A stretch of DNA of 64,000 nucleotides, from positions 2,294,001-2,358,000 of the forward strand of contig NZ_CP082161.1 in NCBI RefSeq assembly GCF_023101665.1. Direction: 5' to 3'. This stretch comes from Bradyrhizobium sp. 195. GTDB lineage: Bacteria; Pseudomonadota; Alphaproteobacteria; Rhizobiales; Xanthobacteraceae. A model generated the notes under the pieces. It made no database searches and had not been told where the DNA came from. It saw only the letters and a program-made list of their open reading frames with translations. A program made the position numbers and the translations under genes. Shown piece by piece: positions 51,323 through 61,588 of this stretch; positions within the stretch are counted from its first letter, which is position 1, and the number at the start of each line of letters is the position of its first letter.

Positions 51323-52105
51323 TCATTTCGACGCGACCGTCGTTCCCTCCGTCGGCAAGCTCGCCAGCAGCGCCTGCAAGGTCGACAGCGTCGAATGGTC
51401 TGCGACACCGTCGAGCCGCGCCGGGCGGAAATGGCGCTGGAAGGCGGTGACGACTTCCATGGTCGCGGCGTCGTATTTGCCGGTCAGCGGCACACCGTAG
51501 CCGTATCTGGCGAGCGCCTGCTGCAGACCCAGCACCTCATCGCTGATGGTGCCGAGCATCAGAGTCTCGCCGCGCACGACAGGGGCGGGCGTGACCCAGT
51601 GACCGACGCCGGAATTGGCCAGCGAATGCCACGGAAATTTTTCGCCCGGGTCCTTCTTGCGCGCGGGCGCGACATCGGAATGGCCGAGCACCCGGTGGGT
51701 CGGCACCTTGCGGCGAAGCATGATGCCGCGGCACAGTGCGATCACGGCGGCGATCTGGCGCAGCGGATACTCGGGATAGCCCCAGTCATGGCCGCGATTG
51801 ACGATCTCGATGCCGATCGAGCAGGAATTGACGTCGTCCTCGCCGGCCCAGGACGAGACGCCGGCGTGCCAGGCGCGCCTTGTCTCGGGCACGCATTGCA
51901 CGATGCGGCCGTCCTCCAGCACGACGTAGTGCGCCGAGACTTCGGTGCCCGCCGTGCACAGCCGGGCCAGCGCGCCCTCGACATCAGGCATACCCGTGTA
52001 GTGCAGCACGATCATGTCGGGCTGCCGGCCCTTGTTGCGCTCGCCATGGTTCGGCGAGGGTATGATGTCGGAGACGATCGAGGAGTCAGGTTCAAACGTC
52101 CGCAT
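51323..52105 (-). CDS. N-acetylmuramoyl-L-alanine amidase (AmpD-like) with peptidoglycan-binding domain
   Basis: 260 aa from the ATG at 52105; an ATG at 52189 would add 28 residues. Amidase_2 domain with His35 (IVLHYTGM), His142 and Asp152 (GHSDVAPARKKDPG) as the zinc ligands. A C-terminal peptidoglycan-binding domain (about 185-250) has LGLQQALARYGYGVPLTGKYDAAT. No signal peptide is seen from this start, so it may be cytoplasmic and recycle anhydro-muropeptides, like AmpD. It is divergent from the dcw cluster. Confidence 0.88.
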   Translation of the reverse strand: MRTFEPDSSIVSDIIPSPNHGERNKGRQPDMIVLHYTGMPDVEGALARLCTAGTEVSAHYVVLEDGRIVQCVPETRRAWHAGVSSWAGEDDVNSCSIGIEIVNRGHDWGYPEYPLRQIAAVIALCRGIMLRRKVPTHRVLGHSDVAPARKKDPGEKFPWHSLANSGVGHWVTPAPVVRGETLMLGTISDEVLGLQQALARYGYGVPLTGKYDAATMEVVTAFQRHFRPARLDGVADHSTLSTLQALLASLPTEGTTVASK

Positions 52106-52251
52106 GTTCGCCGCGGCCTTGGGAACCGGGAGAACGCGTTGACGCTTCGAATCAGATCCAGACGGTGTGGACGAACCGGACGGTGGCATAGACAAACCAA
52201 GTCGAACGAGAATGGACCAAGCCCTTCTCTTTACTATTCCTTTACCCTCCA

Positions 52252-52269
52252 CCGCGCGCAATCGCGCGG
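52252..52269. other. GC hairpin in the amidase-rsmH gap
   Basis: CCGCGCG and CGCGCGG flank CAAT. The 524-bp gap between the amidase start and rsmH otherwise contains only the two small ORFs below. No mraZ is seen. Confidence 0.4.
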
Positions 52270-52387
52270 CGCGGTTAACGGATGCATTTTGGCGCAGTGT
52301 GTGGATGAAGCATCACCGCCGCTGCACCTTTTCGTCTTGTAAGGAGCCGATCAACGCTTTCTTAACGCTAAGGGCCGTTACTGAGGA

Positions 52388-52522
52388 ATGAAGAGCCGAC
52401 CCGTGCCCGGAGGCGGCCAAAGCGTATTTTGGCTCGAAATCCCATGGCTGCCCGACAAATTCCACTGGCAACACTGGGTTTGCAGCCCGGGACGACCGGG
52501 TTCGGTAACCATGCTGGACTGA
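52388..52522 (+). CDS. Possible 44-residue Trp-rich ORF upstream of rsmH
   Basis: ATG at 52388, TGA at 52520. The product is rich in Trp and Pro ([18 protein letters not shown]) with no recognised domain. GAGGA abuts the ATG, too close for a normal ribosome site. It precedes the dcw cluster in the position where mraZ often lies, but it is not MraZ. Could be a chance ORF. Confidence 0.3.
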   Translation: MKSRPVPGGGQSVFWLEIPWLPDKFHWQHWVCSPGRPGSVTMLD

Positions 52523-52567
52523 GGCTTTGTCGTGGAACCGCCGCGACGCGGAGTGATTCGAGGCGTT

Positions 52568-52633
52568 ATGGGCTTGTTCGTCCCCGATCTCGCTTGGACG
52601 TCGGGCTGGACCTCCGGCCGGCGCGGCGCATGA
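52568..52633 (+). CDS. 21-residue leader ORF overlapping the rsmH start
   Basis: ATG at 52568 with GAGG 5 bases upstream; the TGA overlaps the rsmH ATG (ATGA). The product [21 protein letters not shown] has no known function. Since rsmH has no good Shine-Dalgarno of its own, translation could be coupled through this frame. Confidence 0.45.
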   Translation: MGLFVPDLAWTSGWTSGRRGA

Positions 52634-53619
52634 GCTCGGCTCCGCACATTCCCGTTCTTGGCCGCGAGGCCATCGCCCATCTCGCCCCGCGCGAGGGCGG
52701 CATCTATGTCGACGCCACTTTTGGCGCCGGCGGCTATAGCCGTGCGATCCTGGAGGTGCCGGGAACCCGGCTCATTGCCATTGACCGCGACCACACTGCG
52801 ATCACGGGCGGCGCCGAACTGGTCGAACGCTCGGCGGGCCGGCTGACGCTGGTCGAGGACCGCTTCTCCAACCTCGCCGAGGTCTGCGCCGCGCAGGGCA
52901 TCGAGACGATCGACGGCGTCGTGATGGATGTCGGCGTGTCCTCGATGCAGCTCGACCAGGCCGGTCGCGGCTTCTCCTTCCGCCTCGACGGCCCGCTCGA
53001 CATGCGGATGGGGCAGGTCGGGCCGACTGCGGCCGACGTGGTTGCCCGCGTCTCCGAAGGCGATCTTGCGGACATCATCTATCAGCTAGGTGAGGAGCGG
53101 CAGTCGCGCCGCATCGCCCGTGCCATCGTCGCCGACCGGCAAGAGACACCGTTCACGACCACGCGTTCGCTCGCTGATCTCATCGGCAGGATCGTCCGCT
53201 CAAAGCCCGGAGATATTCATCCGGCGACGCGGACGTTTCAGGCGCTGCGCATCTTCGTCAACGAAGAGCTCGAGGAACTCCAGACCGCGCTGGCCGCGGC
53301 CGAGCGGGTGCTCAAGCCGGGTGGCCGCCTCGTCGTGGTCTCGTTCCATTCGCTGGAAGACCGCATCGTCAAGAATTTCCTCTCTGAGCGCTCCAAGACC
53401 GGCGGCGGTTCGCGGCATCTGCCGGAGGTGGCGCAAGTCCCGCCGAGCTTCCAGCTGCTGACGCGGCGGCCTGTCATCGCCGGAGAGGACGAAGTTGCGC
53501 AAAATCCGCGCGCGCGTTCCGCAAAACTGCGCGCAGCCGAGCGCACCATAGCGCCGGCGCATGACGATGGCGAACCGTCGTCCTGGCCAAAGCTCTCCGA
53601 CGTGATGAGGGGCGGCTAG
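52630..53619 (+). CDS. rsmH: 16S rRNA (cytosine1402-N4)-methyltransferase RsmH
   Basis: Methylates C1402 of 16S rRNA; also called MraW. 329 aa, usual length. Start at 52630 with [27 protein letters not shown] (about 32-45) is SAM motif [22 protein letters not shown] is the catalytic-site block. The C-terminal ends with [14 protein letters not shown]. First gene of the dcw cluster. The frame extends upstream to 52429, but that region overlaps other short ORFs and no better start is evident. Confidence 0.96.
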   Translation: MSSAPHIPVLGREAIAHLAPREGGIYVDATFGAGGYSRAILEVPGTRLIAIDRDHTAITGGAELVERSAGRLTLVEDRFSNLAEVCAAQGIETIDGVVMDVGVSSMQLDQAGRGFSFRLDGPLDMRMGQVGPTAADVVARVSEGDLADIIYQLGEERQSRRIARAIVADRQETPFTTTRSLADLIGRIVRSKPGDIHPATRTFQALRIFVNEELEELQTALAAAERVLKPGGRLVVVSFHSLEDRIVKNFLSERSKTGGGSRHLPEVAQVPPSFQLLTRRPVIAGEDEVAQNPRARSAKLRAAERTIAPAHDDGEPSSWPKLSDVMRGG

Positions 53620-53622
53620 CGC

Positions 53623-54015
53623 ATGCGCATCATCCACCTCCTCGTCATCGGCGCGCTGATCTTCGCGGCGGCCTATGTCTACCGGATCAAGATGGATTCC
53701 ACGGCGCGCACCGAGAAGGTGCTGCGGCTGCATGCGGAAATCCGCGAGCAGCGCGACGCGATCGCTTCGCTGCGTTCCGAATGGGCCAAGCTCGATGCGC
53801 CCCACCGGTTGCAGGGCCTGTCCGACCGGCATCTGCAGCTCAAGCCGGTCAACGGCACGCAATATGATTCGCTGAAGAATCTGCCGGAGCGTCCGCCGCG
53901 GATGTTCAGGCCGGGCGAGCCCGATCCGATCGGGGCCATGCTCAACACCATCGAAGCCGCGAGCGATCCTGACAATGTGACGGGCTCCGTGCCTCAGCCC
54001 GAGGACAAGCAATGA
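53623..54015 (+). CDS. ftsL: Cell division protein FtsL
   Basis: 130 aa bitopic membrane protein of the divisome. One membrane segment (about 2-20), then a coiled coil (about 25-60: STARTEKVLRLHAEIREQRDAI) and a Pro-rich tail. Short and poorly conserved in sequence, so the identification rests on topology and position between rsmH and ftsI. Its stop overlaps the ftsI start (ATGA). Confidence 0.85.
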   Translation: MRIIHLLVIGALIFAAAYVYRIKMDSTARTEKVLRLHAEIREQRDAIASLRSEWAKLDAPHRLQGLSDRHLQLKPVNGTQYDSLKNLPERPPRMFRPGEPDPIGAMLNTIEAASDPDNVTGSVPQPEDKQ

Positions 54016-55754
54016 GCGCTGCGACTCCGGCCAAACCCACAGAACCTTGGCGCCAGCGGCTGATCCGCAGCCTGCTGTACGGGCGCAATGTCGACCGCGC
54101 CGCGAAGGCGCGCGCGCGCGTGGGTCTGGCGATGCTCGCCTTCGCCTCGGTCTACGCCCTGATCGGCGGCCGGCTCGTGATGTTTGCGATCGGCGCGGAT
54201 GCGCATGGTGCACGCCGAGCCGCGGCGCAGGAGGTGGTTGCGACCGCACGCCCCGACATCGTCGACCGCAACGGCGCCATCCTTGCGACCGACGTCAAGG
54301 CTGCGAGCCTGTTCGGCGAGCCGCGCCGCATCATCGACAAGGACGAGGCGATCGAGCTTCTCACCGCCACCGTGCCCGACCTCGACGAGGCCGAGGTGCG
54401 AGAGCGCCTGAGGACGCGCAAGGGCTTCGTCTGGCTCAAGCGCGAGGTCACCGCGAAGCAGCAGCAGGCCATCCACAAGCTCGGCATTCCCGGCATCGGT
54501 TTCCTGCGCGAGAACAAGCGCGTCTATCCCACCGGCAACGAGGTCGCCCACCTCATCGGTCTCGTCAACATCGACAACCAGGGCATCGCCGGAATGGAGA
54601 AGTGGCTCGACAATCAGGGCCTCGCCGATCTCCACCGCGCCGGCTTTGCCACCGACCGGCTCCAAAAGCCGATCGAGCTTTCGATCGATCTGCGCGTCGA
54701 GCATGCGCTGCGCGACGAGCTCTTGAAGGCCAAGGACAAGTTCCACGCCAAGGCCGCCTCCGGCATCATCTCGAACGTCAAGACCGGCGAGCTCGTGGCG
54801 ATGGTTTCCCTTCCCGATTTCGACCCCAACAATCCGAAGGAAGCGCACGATCCTGACCGTATCAACCGCCTGACCACCGGCGTCTATGAGATGGGCTCGA
54901 CCTTCAAGGCGTTCACGCTGGCGATGGCGCTCGATTCCGGCAGGATCAATTTGAACACGTCTTGGGACGCGCGCGGAAACCTGCACTACGGCAAGTTCAC
55001 CATCCACGACAGCCACCCGCTCGGACGTTTCATCAATACCAAGGAAGTGTTCACCTACTCGTCCAACATCGGCGCGGCGCGGATTGCGCTGAGCCAGGGC
55101 GTCGAGGCACACAAGGCCTTCCTCGCCAAGATGGGCCAGCTGACGCGGCTGCGCACCGAGCTTCCGGAGAGCGCGGCTCCGCTGGTGCCGCGACGTTGGG
55201 GTGAGCTGAACACGGTCACCATCGCGTTTGGCCAGGGTATGTCGGTGGCGCCACTCCAGGCGGTGATGGGGATCAACGCGCTGGTGAACGGCGGTTATTT
55301 GATTCCGCCGACCTTCATGAAGCGCAGCGAGTCCGAGGCCGCGGCGATGGCCAAGCGCGTCATCAAGCCGGAGACGAGCGACAAGATGCGGTTCCTGATG
55401 CGGCTCAACGCCGAAATCGGCACGGCCAAGACCGCTGACATCAAGGGCTACTATGTCGGCGGCAAGACCGGCACGTCCGAAAAGGTCATCAACGGCCGCT
55501 ATGCCAAGAAGCGTGTGCTGAACTCCTTCACGGCGATCATGCCTTGCGACGACCCCAAGTATCAGATCCTGATCATGCTGGACGAGCCGCAGGCCATTCC
55601 CGAAACGAAGGGTTTCATCACCTCGGGCTGGAACGCGGTGCCGACCGGCGGCAAGGTGATCGAGCGGATCGCGCCGCTTCTGGGCGTCGAGCCGCGGTTC
55701 GATCTGCCGCCTGCGGAACGCCTTATTCTTGCAGCATCCAGGACAACCCAGTAA
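54012..55754 (+). CDS. ftsI: Septal peptidoglycan transpeptidase FtsI (PBP3)
   Basis: Cross-links septal wall. 580 aa: cytoplasmic tail, membrane segment about 37-57, non-catalytic domain about 60-220, transpeptidase domain about 245-570. The active-site motifs are intact: STFK (296-299), SSN (350-352) and KTGT (485-488). The first domain has ARPDIVDRNGAILATD. It is the target of beta-lactams. Overlaps ftsL by 4 bp; murE follows 85 bp on. Confidence 0.97.
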   Translation: MSAATPAKPTEPWRQRLIRSLLYGRNVDRAAKARARVGLAMLAFASVYALIGGRLVMFAIGADAHGARRAAAQEVVATARPDIVDRNGAILATDVKAASLFGEPRRIIDKDEAIELLTATVPDLDEAEVRERLRTRKGFVWLKREVTAKQQQAIHKLGIPGIGFLRENKRVYPTGNEVAHLIGLVNIDNQGIAGMEKWLDNQGLADLHRAGFATDRLQKPIELSIDLRVEHALRDELLKAKDKFHAKAASGIISNVKTGELVAMVSLPDFDPNNPKEAHDPDRINRLTTGVYEMGSTFKAFTLAMALDSGRINLNTSWDARGNLHYGKFTIHDSHPLGRFINTKEVFTYSSNIGAARIALSQGVEAHKAFLAKMGQLTRLRTELPESAAPLVPRRWGELNTVTIAFGQGMSVAPLQAVMGINALVNGGYLIPPTFMKRSESEAAAMAKRVIKPETSDKMRFLMRLNAEIGTAKTADIKGYYVGGKTGTSEKVINGRYAKKRVLNSFTAIMPCDDPKYQILIMLDEPQAIPETKGFITSGWNAVPTGGKVIERIAPLLGVEPRFDLPPAERLILAASRTTQ

Positions 55755-55839
55755 TCAACGGGGTAGGCCATCGCCGCTGCTGAGTCGGGGCATTTCCCGG
55801 AGATTCGGCTTTGCGGGAGGGCATGTCGACTGGAAGACC

Positions 55840-57297
55840 ATGAAGCTCTCCGACCTGCTAGGCAATGATGCCGCGATCGAGCCCGCTGTCGCGGCGCTCG
55901 ACGTGACCGGCCTTGCGCTCGACAGCCGCGTGGTCAGGCCGGGCGATCTCTTCTTCGCACTTGCGGGCAGCAAGACCGACGGCGCACGCTTCATCGATGC
56001 TGCGATTGCCGCAGGTGCGGTCGCCGTCGTCGGTGATCATGCGCCTGACGGCAGCAAGGTGCCGTTCATCACGGTTGCCAATCCGCGCCGCGCGCTGGCG
56101 CTGGCCGCGGCGAGCTTCTTCCCCGCCCAACCCGCGACCATCGCGGCCGTGACCGGGACCAGCGGCAAGACGTCGGTCGCCGCGTTCACGCGGCAGATCT
56201 GGGAGCGGCTGGGGTATGCCTCCGCCAGCATCGGCACCATCGGCCTCGTCTCGCCAAAGCGCACGGTCTACGGTTCGCTGACGACGCCGGACCCGATCGC
56301 GCTGCACCGGCAGATCGATGAGATCGCGCGCGAGGGCGTCACACATCTCGCTTTCGAAGCGTCTTCGCACGGGCTCGATCAGTACCGGCTCGACGGCGTG
56401 CGCGTCTCCGCCGGCGGCTTCACCAATCTCTCGCGCGACCACATGGATTATCATCCGACCGTCGCGCATTATCTTGCGGCGAAACTCCGCCTGTTCCGGG
56501 AACTCGTTTCACCGGGCGGCGCGGCGGTGATCTCGGCCGATCATGATTGCTCGGCAGACGTGATCGGCGCGGCAAGCTCGCGCGGCCTGCGCGTGATGGC
56601 GGTCGGCCGCAACGGCGACGGGGCGGGCGAGGGCATCCGTCTCACCGAAGCCGTGGTCGAAGGTTTCTCGCAAAAGCTTACGGTCGAACATCGTGGCAAG
56701 AGCTATTCGATCCGGCTGCCGCTGGTCGGCGAATTTCAGATCGAGAACGCGCTGGTGTCGGCCGGTCTTGCCATCGGCACCGGCAGCGATGCGGCTAATG
56801 TGTTCGCGAGCCTGGAGCATCTCGAAGGCGCCAAAGGCAGGCTCGAACGCGTCGGCGAGCGCAACGGCGCGCCAATCTTCGTCGACTATGCGCACAAACC
56901 TGACGCGCTGGCGAAGGCGCTGCAGGCGCTGCGTCCCTATGCCAAGCGCAGGCTGGTGGTCGTGTTCGGTGCCGGCGGCGATCGCGATGCCGGCAAGCGT
57001 CCGATCATGGGCGAGATCGCGGCCGAGAATGCCGACGGCATCATCATCACCGACGACAATCCGCGCAGCGAGAAGCCCGAAACGATCCGCGCCGCGATCC
57101 TCGCCACTGCGAAGGGCGCCCGCGAAATCGGTGACCGCACTGCTGCGATCCGCGCCGCGATCGAGGAATTGCAGGATGGCGATGCGCTGCTCATCGCCGG
57201 CAAGGGCCACGAGACCGGGCAGATCGTCGGGGCAGAGGTCTTGCCCTTCAGTGATCACGAGGCGGTCGCCGCCGCATTAGCGCCGAGGGTTGCATGA
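55840..57297 (+). CDS. murE: UDP-MurNAc-L-Ala-D-Glu:meso-DAP ligase MurE
   Basis: Adds the third stem-peptide residue. 485 aa from the ATG at 55840; the frame continues upstream but overlaps ftsI. P-loop GTSGKTS (106-112), HLAFEASSHGLDQ near 170, and DNPR at 406-409, the signature for meso-diaminopimelate rather than lysine. KGHETGQ near the C-terminus is also typical. The stop overlaps murF by 4 bp (ATGA). Confidence 0.96.
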   Translation: MKLSDLLGNDAAIEPAVAALDVTGLALDSRVVRPGDLFFALAGSKTDGARFIDAAIAAGAVAVVGDHAPDGSKVPFITVANPRRALALAAASFFPAQPATIAAVTGTSGKTSVAAFTRQIWERLGYASASIGTIGLVSPKRTVYGSLTTPDPIALHRQIDEIAREGVTHLAFEASSHGLDQYRLDGVRVSAGGFTNLSRDHMDYHPTVAHYLAAKLRLFRELVSPGGAAVISADHDCSADVIGAASSRGLRVMAVGRNGDGAGEGIRLTEAVVEGFSQKLTVEHRGKSYSIRLPLVGEFQIENALVSAGLAIGTGSDAANVFASLEHLEGAKGRLERVGERNGAPIFVDYAHKPDALAKALQALRPYAKRRLVVVFGAGGDRDAGKRPIMGEIAAENADGIIITDDNPRSEKPETIRAAILATAKGAREIGDRTAAIRAAIEELQDGDALLIAGKGHETGQIVGAEVLPFSDHEAVAAALAPRVA

Positions 57298-58673
57298 GCG
57301 GGCCGATATGGACGGTTGCCGAAGTGGCGCGCGCGCTGGGCGCTGACGGGTCCTTCCCGAACACTCCGATCGACTTCGTCACCCAGGACAGCCGGCTGGT
57401 GAAGCCTGGCAGCCTGTTCGTCGCGCTGAGCGGCACGCCGAGCGGCGGCTTCGTCTCGGCCTTCGCCAGCGCGCGCGACGGCTGGGAATTCGCGGACAAG
57501 GCGGAAGCCTCCGGCGCGGTCGCGATGATCGTGCCGCACGAGGTCGCCGGCATTCGCATTCCCCAGATCGTCGTCAAGGACACGCTGATCGACGGCCTCT
57601 GGGGCCTCGCCCGCGCCGCGCGCGCGCGTTTCAAGGGGCCGGTAATCGGGCTCACCGGCAGCGCGGGCAAGACCAGCACCAAGGAATTTCTGGCGGCTTA
57701 CCCGAACGCCTATGCGAGCCCGTCGAGCTTCAACAATTTCTGGGGCGTGCCGCTGACGCTGTGCAATGCACGGCCCGACGCCAGTCTCTGGGTCGTCGAG
57801 ATGGGCATGAACCAGAAAGGCGAGATCGCGCGGCTGAGCGAATTGACCCGGCCGACGGTGGCGCTCGTCGTCAACGTCCAGCCGGTGCATCTGGAAAAGC
57901 TCGGCTCGCTCGACGCCATCAGGCGCGAGAAGGTGTCGATCGCGCTCGGCCTGGCCGAGGACGGGGTGCTGGTGCTGCCCGCGGGGATCAAGGCGTCGGA
58001 ATGGAAAGGCAAGGTCGTTCGCTTCGGCGAGCATGCCGAGGTGCACGAGGTCGCGCACGCCCCGCATGGCGAGAGCTGGCAGGTCGTGGCCATGATCGGC
58101 AAGAAAGAGATCGCCTTCAGCCTGACGCCGGGCGCGCCGCACCGCGTGCAGAATGCGCTGGCCGCGCTCGCCGCGGCCCGTGCGGCTCATCTCGATGCGG
58201 CGACGCTCGCGATCAAGCTCGACCGGGTCGGCATCATGACAGGCCGCGGCGTCGAGCAGGCGGTCGGGGGTATCACCGTGATCGACGACAGTTTCAACGG
58301 CAATCCGGCCAGCGTTGCTGCCGCCCTGCAAAGCCTGCAGGCGCGCAACGTGACCGGCGGCCGCCGCGTTGCGGTGCTCGGCGACATGCTGGAACTGGGC
58401 GAAGATGCGCCCGATTATCACACCGCCCTCGCCAAGCATCTCGACGGTATTGACGGGGTCTACTGCGTCGGCCCCCTGATGCGCCACCTCTACGAGGTGC
58501 TCCCGGCCGGCAAGGGCCTCGGCTGGCACGACGATCCCGCCTCTCTGAAGCCGGGCGAGGTCGCAAATCTGCTGAGGGCGGGCGATGTCGTGGTTGTCAA
58601 GGGCAGCAAGAAGATGTTCTGGGTCAACAAGTTTGTGCCGGGCCTGGTGGCCGCCTTGCAGGCAAAGGCGTAA
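57294..58673 (+). CDS. murF: UDP-MurNAc-tripeptide:D-Ala-D-Ala ligase MurF
   Basis: Adds D-Ala-D-Ala to complete the pentapeptide. 459 aa. ATP-binding GSAGKTS (122-128), EMGMNQKGEIARLSE (about 173-187) and IDDSFNGNP (about 325-333) are MurF blocks. The DIELGxxA-like start is VDFVTQDSRLVKPGS-type (IDFVTQDSRLV). Coupled to murE by overlap; a 168-bp gap without a gene or recognisable site separates it from mraY. Confidence 0.96.
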   Translation: MSGPIWTVAEVARALGADGSFPNTPIDFVTQDSRLVKPGSLFVALSGTPSGGFVSAFASARDGWEFADKAEASGAVAMIVPHEVAGIRIPQIVVKDTLIDGLWGLARAARARFKGPVIGLTGSAGKTSTKEFLAAYPNAYASPSSFNNFWGVPLTLCNARPDASLWVVEMGMNQKGEIARLSELTRPTVALVVNVQPVHLEKLGSLDAIRREKVSIALGLAEDGVLVLPAGIKASEWKGKVVRFGEHAEVHEVAHAPHGESWQVVAMIGKKEIAFSLTPGAPHRVQNALAALAAARAAHLDAATLAIKLDRVGIMTGRGVEQAVGGITVIDDSFNGNPASVAAALQSLQARNVTGGRRVAVLGDMLELGEDAPDYHTALAKHLDGIDGVYCVGPLMRHLYEVLPAGKGLGWHDDPASLKPGEVANLLRAGDVVVVKGSKKMFWVNKFVPGLVAALQAKA

Positions 58674-58841
58674 ACTGCTTGGAAGGCGCTGTTCCCGAAT
58701 CCCACCCTTTGCGGCGCGAAGCCGTCCCGGTTTCCCCAGAGGTCGCGCGACCCATGATGAAGACCAGCGAATGCGCGTGAGACACGTTGAGGCCAAGATC
58801 AAGGCCAAGACCGCGTGCATAGGCGCCATAGGACCGACTGA

Positions 58842-59945
58842 ATGTTTTACTGGCTGATCGAGCTCTCCAACACATTTCCGGGCTTCGGTGCCGTTCGCAC
58901 CTTCCTGAACGTCTTCCGCTACATCACCTTCCGCACCGGCGGCGCCGTCGTCACCGGCGCGCTGTTCGTGTTCCTGTTCGGACCCTGGATTATCGATCAT
59001 TTGCGCATCCGCCAGGGCAAGGGCCAGCCGATCCGCAGCGACGGTCCGCAATCGCATCTCGCCAAGAAGGGCACGCCCACCATGGGCGGGCTGATGATCC
59101 TATCCGGCCTCACCGTCGGCACGGTGCTGTGGGCCAATCCACTCAACCCCTATGTCTGGATCGTGCTGGCGGTGACGCTCGGCTTCGGCTTCGTCGGCTT
59201 CTATGACGATTACCTCAAGGTGACCAAGCAGACCACGACCGGGTTCGGCAGCAAGCTCCGCCTGCTGATCGAAGCCGCCATCGCACTGGTGGCCTGCTAC
59301 GCCCTGGTGCGGCTGAACCGCGATCCTGCCTCGACCGCGCTGACGATTCCCTTCCTCAAGGACACCGTGCTGCATTTCGGCTGGTTCTTCGTCATCTTCG
59401 GCGCCTTCGTCATCGTCGGCTCCGGCAACGCGGTGAACCTCACCGACGGTCTCGACGGCCTCGCCATCGTTCCCGTGATGATCGCGACCGCGAGCTTTGC
59501 GATGATCGCCTATCTCGCCGGCAACGCGGTGTTCGCCGAATATCTCCAGATCAAATATGTCGCCGGCACCGGCGAGCTCGCGGTGCTGTGCGGAGCGCTG
59601 CTGGGCGCCGGCCTCGGCTTCCTCTGGTTCAACGCGCCGCCGGCCTCGATCTTCATGGGCGACACCGGCTCGCTCGCGCTCGGCGGCATGCTGGGCGCCA
59701 TCGCGGTAGCGGTGAAGCACGAGATCGTGCTCGCGGTGATCGGCGGCCTGTTCGTGCTGGAAGCGGTCTCCGTCATCGTGCAGGTGGTGTCGTTCAAGCT
59801 AACGGGCAAGCGCATCTTCCGCATGGCGCCGATCCATCACCATTTCGAGCAGCTCGGCTGGACCGAGCCGCAGATCGTGATCCGCTTCTGGATCATCTCG
59901 GTGATGCTGGCGCTCGCCGGCCTGTCGACGCTGAAGCTGCGGTGA
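58842..59945 (+). CDS. mraY: Phospho-MurNAc-pentapeptide translocase MraY
   Basis: Makes lipid I from undecaprenyl phosphate at the inner membrane. 367 aa, ten membrane segments. Conserved blocks: [26 protein letters not shown] with catalytic Asp pair, [14 protein letters not shown], and [17 protein letters not shown] near the C-terminus. Start at 58842. A frame from 58585 in another register is not used. murD follows 7 bp later. Confidence 0.97.
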   Translation: MFYWLIELSNTFPGFGAVRTFLNVFRYITFRTGGAVVTGALFVFLFGPWIIDHLRIRQGKGQPIRSDGPQSHLAKKGTPTMGGLMILSGLTVGTVLWANPLNPYVWIVLAVTLGFGFVGFYDDYLKVTKQTTTGFGSKLRLLIEAAIALVACYALVRLNRDPASTALTIPFLKDTVLHFGWFFVIFGAFVIVGSGNAVNLTDGLDGLAIVPVMIATASFAMIAYLAGNAVFAEYLQIKYVAGTGELAVLCGALLGAGLGFLWFNAPPASIFMGDTGSLALGGMLGAIAVAVKHEIVLAVIGGLFVLEAVSVIVQVVSFKLTGKRIFRMAPIHHHFEQLGWTEPQIVIRFWIISVMLALAGLSTLKLR

Positions 59946-59952
59946 TCGATCG

Positions 59953-61353
59953 ATGATCCCCGTCACGTTCTTTGCCGGCAAGACCGTCGCGGTGTTCGGC
60001 CTCGGCGGTTCGGGGCTCGCCTCCTGCCACGCGCTGAAGGCCGGGGGCGCCGAGGTGATCGCCGCCGACGACAATGCCGAGAACGTCGCCAAGGCCGCGC
60101 AGGCCGGTTTCATCACCGCGGATTTGCGCAAGGTGTCCTGGGCAAACCTTGCTGCGCTCGTGCTCGCGCCCGGCGTGCCGCTGACGCATCCGGTGCCGCA
60201 CTGGAGCGTCCTGAAGGCGCGCGAGGCGGGCGTTGAGGTCATTGGCGACATCGAGCTGTTCTGCCGCGAGCGGCGGCGCCACGCCCCGAACGCACCGTTC
60301 GTCGCCATCACCGGAACCAACGGCAAGTCGACCACGACGGCGCTGATCGCGCATCTCACAAAAGTCGCCGGCTACGACACCCAGATGGGCGGCAATATCG
60401 GCACCGCGATCCTCTCGCTGGAGCCGCCGCGCATGGGCCGCGTCCACGTCATCGAGATGTCGTCCTACCAGATCGACCTCACGCCTTCGCTCGATCCCTC
60501 CGTCGGCATCCTGCTCAATGTCAGCGAAGACCATATCGATCGTCACGGCACCATCGCGCATTACGCTGCGGTGAAGGAGCGCCTTGTTGCGGGCGTGCAA
60601 GACGGCGGCACCGCGATCGTCGGCGTCGACGACGGCTTTTGCCGCGACATCGCCGATCGGCTCGACCGCGCCGGCAAGAAGGTCGAGCGCATCTCCGTCA
60701 GGAATCCACTGGCCTCCGGCATCCATGTCGAGCACGGGAATATCGTGCGCACCTCGGGGGGCGCGCGCAGCGAGGTCGCAAAGCTCGGCGGCATCGGCTC
60801 GCTGCGCGGCCAGCACAACGCGCAGAACGCGGCTTGCGCCGCCGCCGCCGCGCTCGCGATGGGCATCAGTCTCGATGTTCTCCAGGACGGCCTGCGCAGC
60901 TTTCCAGGCCTGGCGCATCGCATGGAGCAGGTCGGCCGGCGCGGCAACGTGCTGTTCGTCAACGATTCCAAGGGCACCAACGCGGATGCGACCGCGCATG
61001 CGCTGTCGTCCTTCTCGGACATCTTCTGGATCGCCGGCGGCAAGCCCAAGGCGGGCGGCATCACTGGCCTCACCGGCTACTTCCCGCGCATCCGAAAAGC
61101 CTATCTGATCGGCGAGGCTGCGCAGGAATTTTCCGGCACGCTGGGCACGCAGGCGGCGCACGAGATCAGCCAGACGCTCGACGTCGCAGTTGAGCACGCC
61201 GCGCGCGATGCGGAAGCATCAGGCCTCACTGATGCCGTCGTACTGCTGTCGCCGGCCTGCGCCTCCTTCGACCAGTATCGCAACTTCGAGATCCGCGGCA
61301 CCAAGTTTCGAGACCTGGTGCAGGCGCTGCCGGGCGTGAAGCCGGTGGTGTGA
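59953..61353 (+). CDS. murD: UDP-MurNAc-L-Ala:D-Glu ligase MurD
   Basis: Adds D-Glu to UDP-MurNAc-L-Ala. 466 aa. [12 protein letters not shown] (14-25) is the N-terminal Rossmann motif, GTNGKST (121-127) the ATP loop, and [16 protein letters not shown] and [15 protein letters not shown] the central and C-terminal blocks. [19 protein letters not shown] near the end is the family signature. Repeat R4 follows within 22 bp. Confidence 0.97.
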   Translation: MIPVTFFAGKTVAVFGLGGSGLASCHALKAGGAEVIAADDNAENVAKAAQAGFITADLRKVSWANLAALVLAPGVPLTHPVPHWSVLKAREAGVEVIGDIELFCRERRRHAPNAPFVAITGTNGKSTTTALIAHLTKVAGYDTQMGGNIGTAILSLEPPRMGRVHVIEMSSYQIDLTPSLDPSVGILLNVSEDHIDRHGTIAHYAAVKERLVAGVQDGGTAIVGVDDGFCRDIADRLDRAGKKVERISVRNPLASGIHVEHGNIVRTSGGARSEVAKLGGIGSLRGQHNAQNAACAAAAALAMGISLDVLQDGLRSFPGLAHRMEQVGRRGNVLFVNDSKGTNADATAHALSSFSDIFWIAGGKPKAGGITGLTGYFPRIRKAYLIGEAAQEFSGTLGTQAAHEISQTLDVAVEHAARDAEASGLTDAVVLLSPACASFDQYRNFEIRGTKFRDLVQALPGVKPVV

Positions 61354-61374
61354 GGGCCGCCTTCACAATCTCCG

Positions 61375-61478
61375 CTGTCGTCGCCCGGCTTGACCGGGCG
61401 ACCCAGTATTCCAGAGACGGTGCTTGAGCCGAGGGGCCGCGGCGTACTGGATGCCCCGGTCAAGCCGGGGCATGACAC
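61375..61478. repeat. Mosaic palindromic repeat R4 (murD-ftsW gap)
   Basis: Both arms are of the GGTCAAGCC-type: CGCCCGGCTTGACCGGGCG on the left and GCCCCGGTCAAGCCGGGGC on the right. They flank CCAGTATTCCAGAG and GCGGCGTACTGGAT. It is a B-B version of the R family. Confidence 0.9.
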
Positions 61479-61525
61479 CGTGTTTAAGGTGCGAGCGGGG
61501 ATCATCTCGAAACATCCCCGTTTCC

Positions 61526-61540
61526 TTAACCCCCCGGTAA
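61526..61540 (+). promoter_or_regulatory. CtrA-like site upstream of ftsW
   Basis: TTAACCCCCCGGTAA fits TTAA-N7-GTAA, one base off the CtrA consensus TTAA-N7-TTAA. It lies 48 bp before the ftsW ATG. Short motifs arise by chance, so confidence is moderate at best. Confidence 0.4.
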
Positions 61541-61588
61541 CCAACCTCGGCGACCAATGGACGGACCTCTGTCCGAAAGCGGCCGCCC

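Noticed and set aside
57255..59057. 600-codon open frame on the minus strand
   Set aside because: Antisense to murF and parts of its neighbours, with no recognised motif. The real coding strand is plus.
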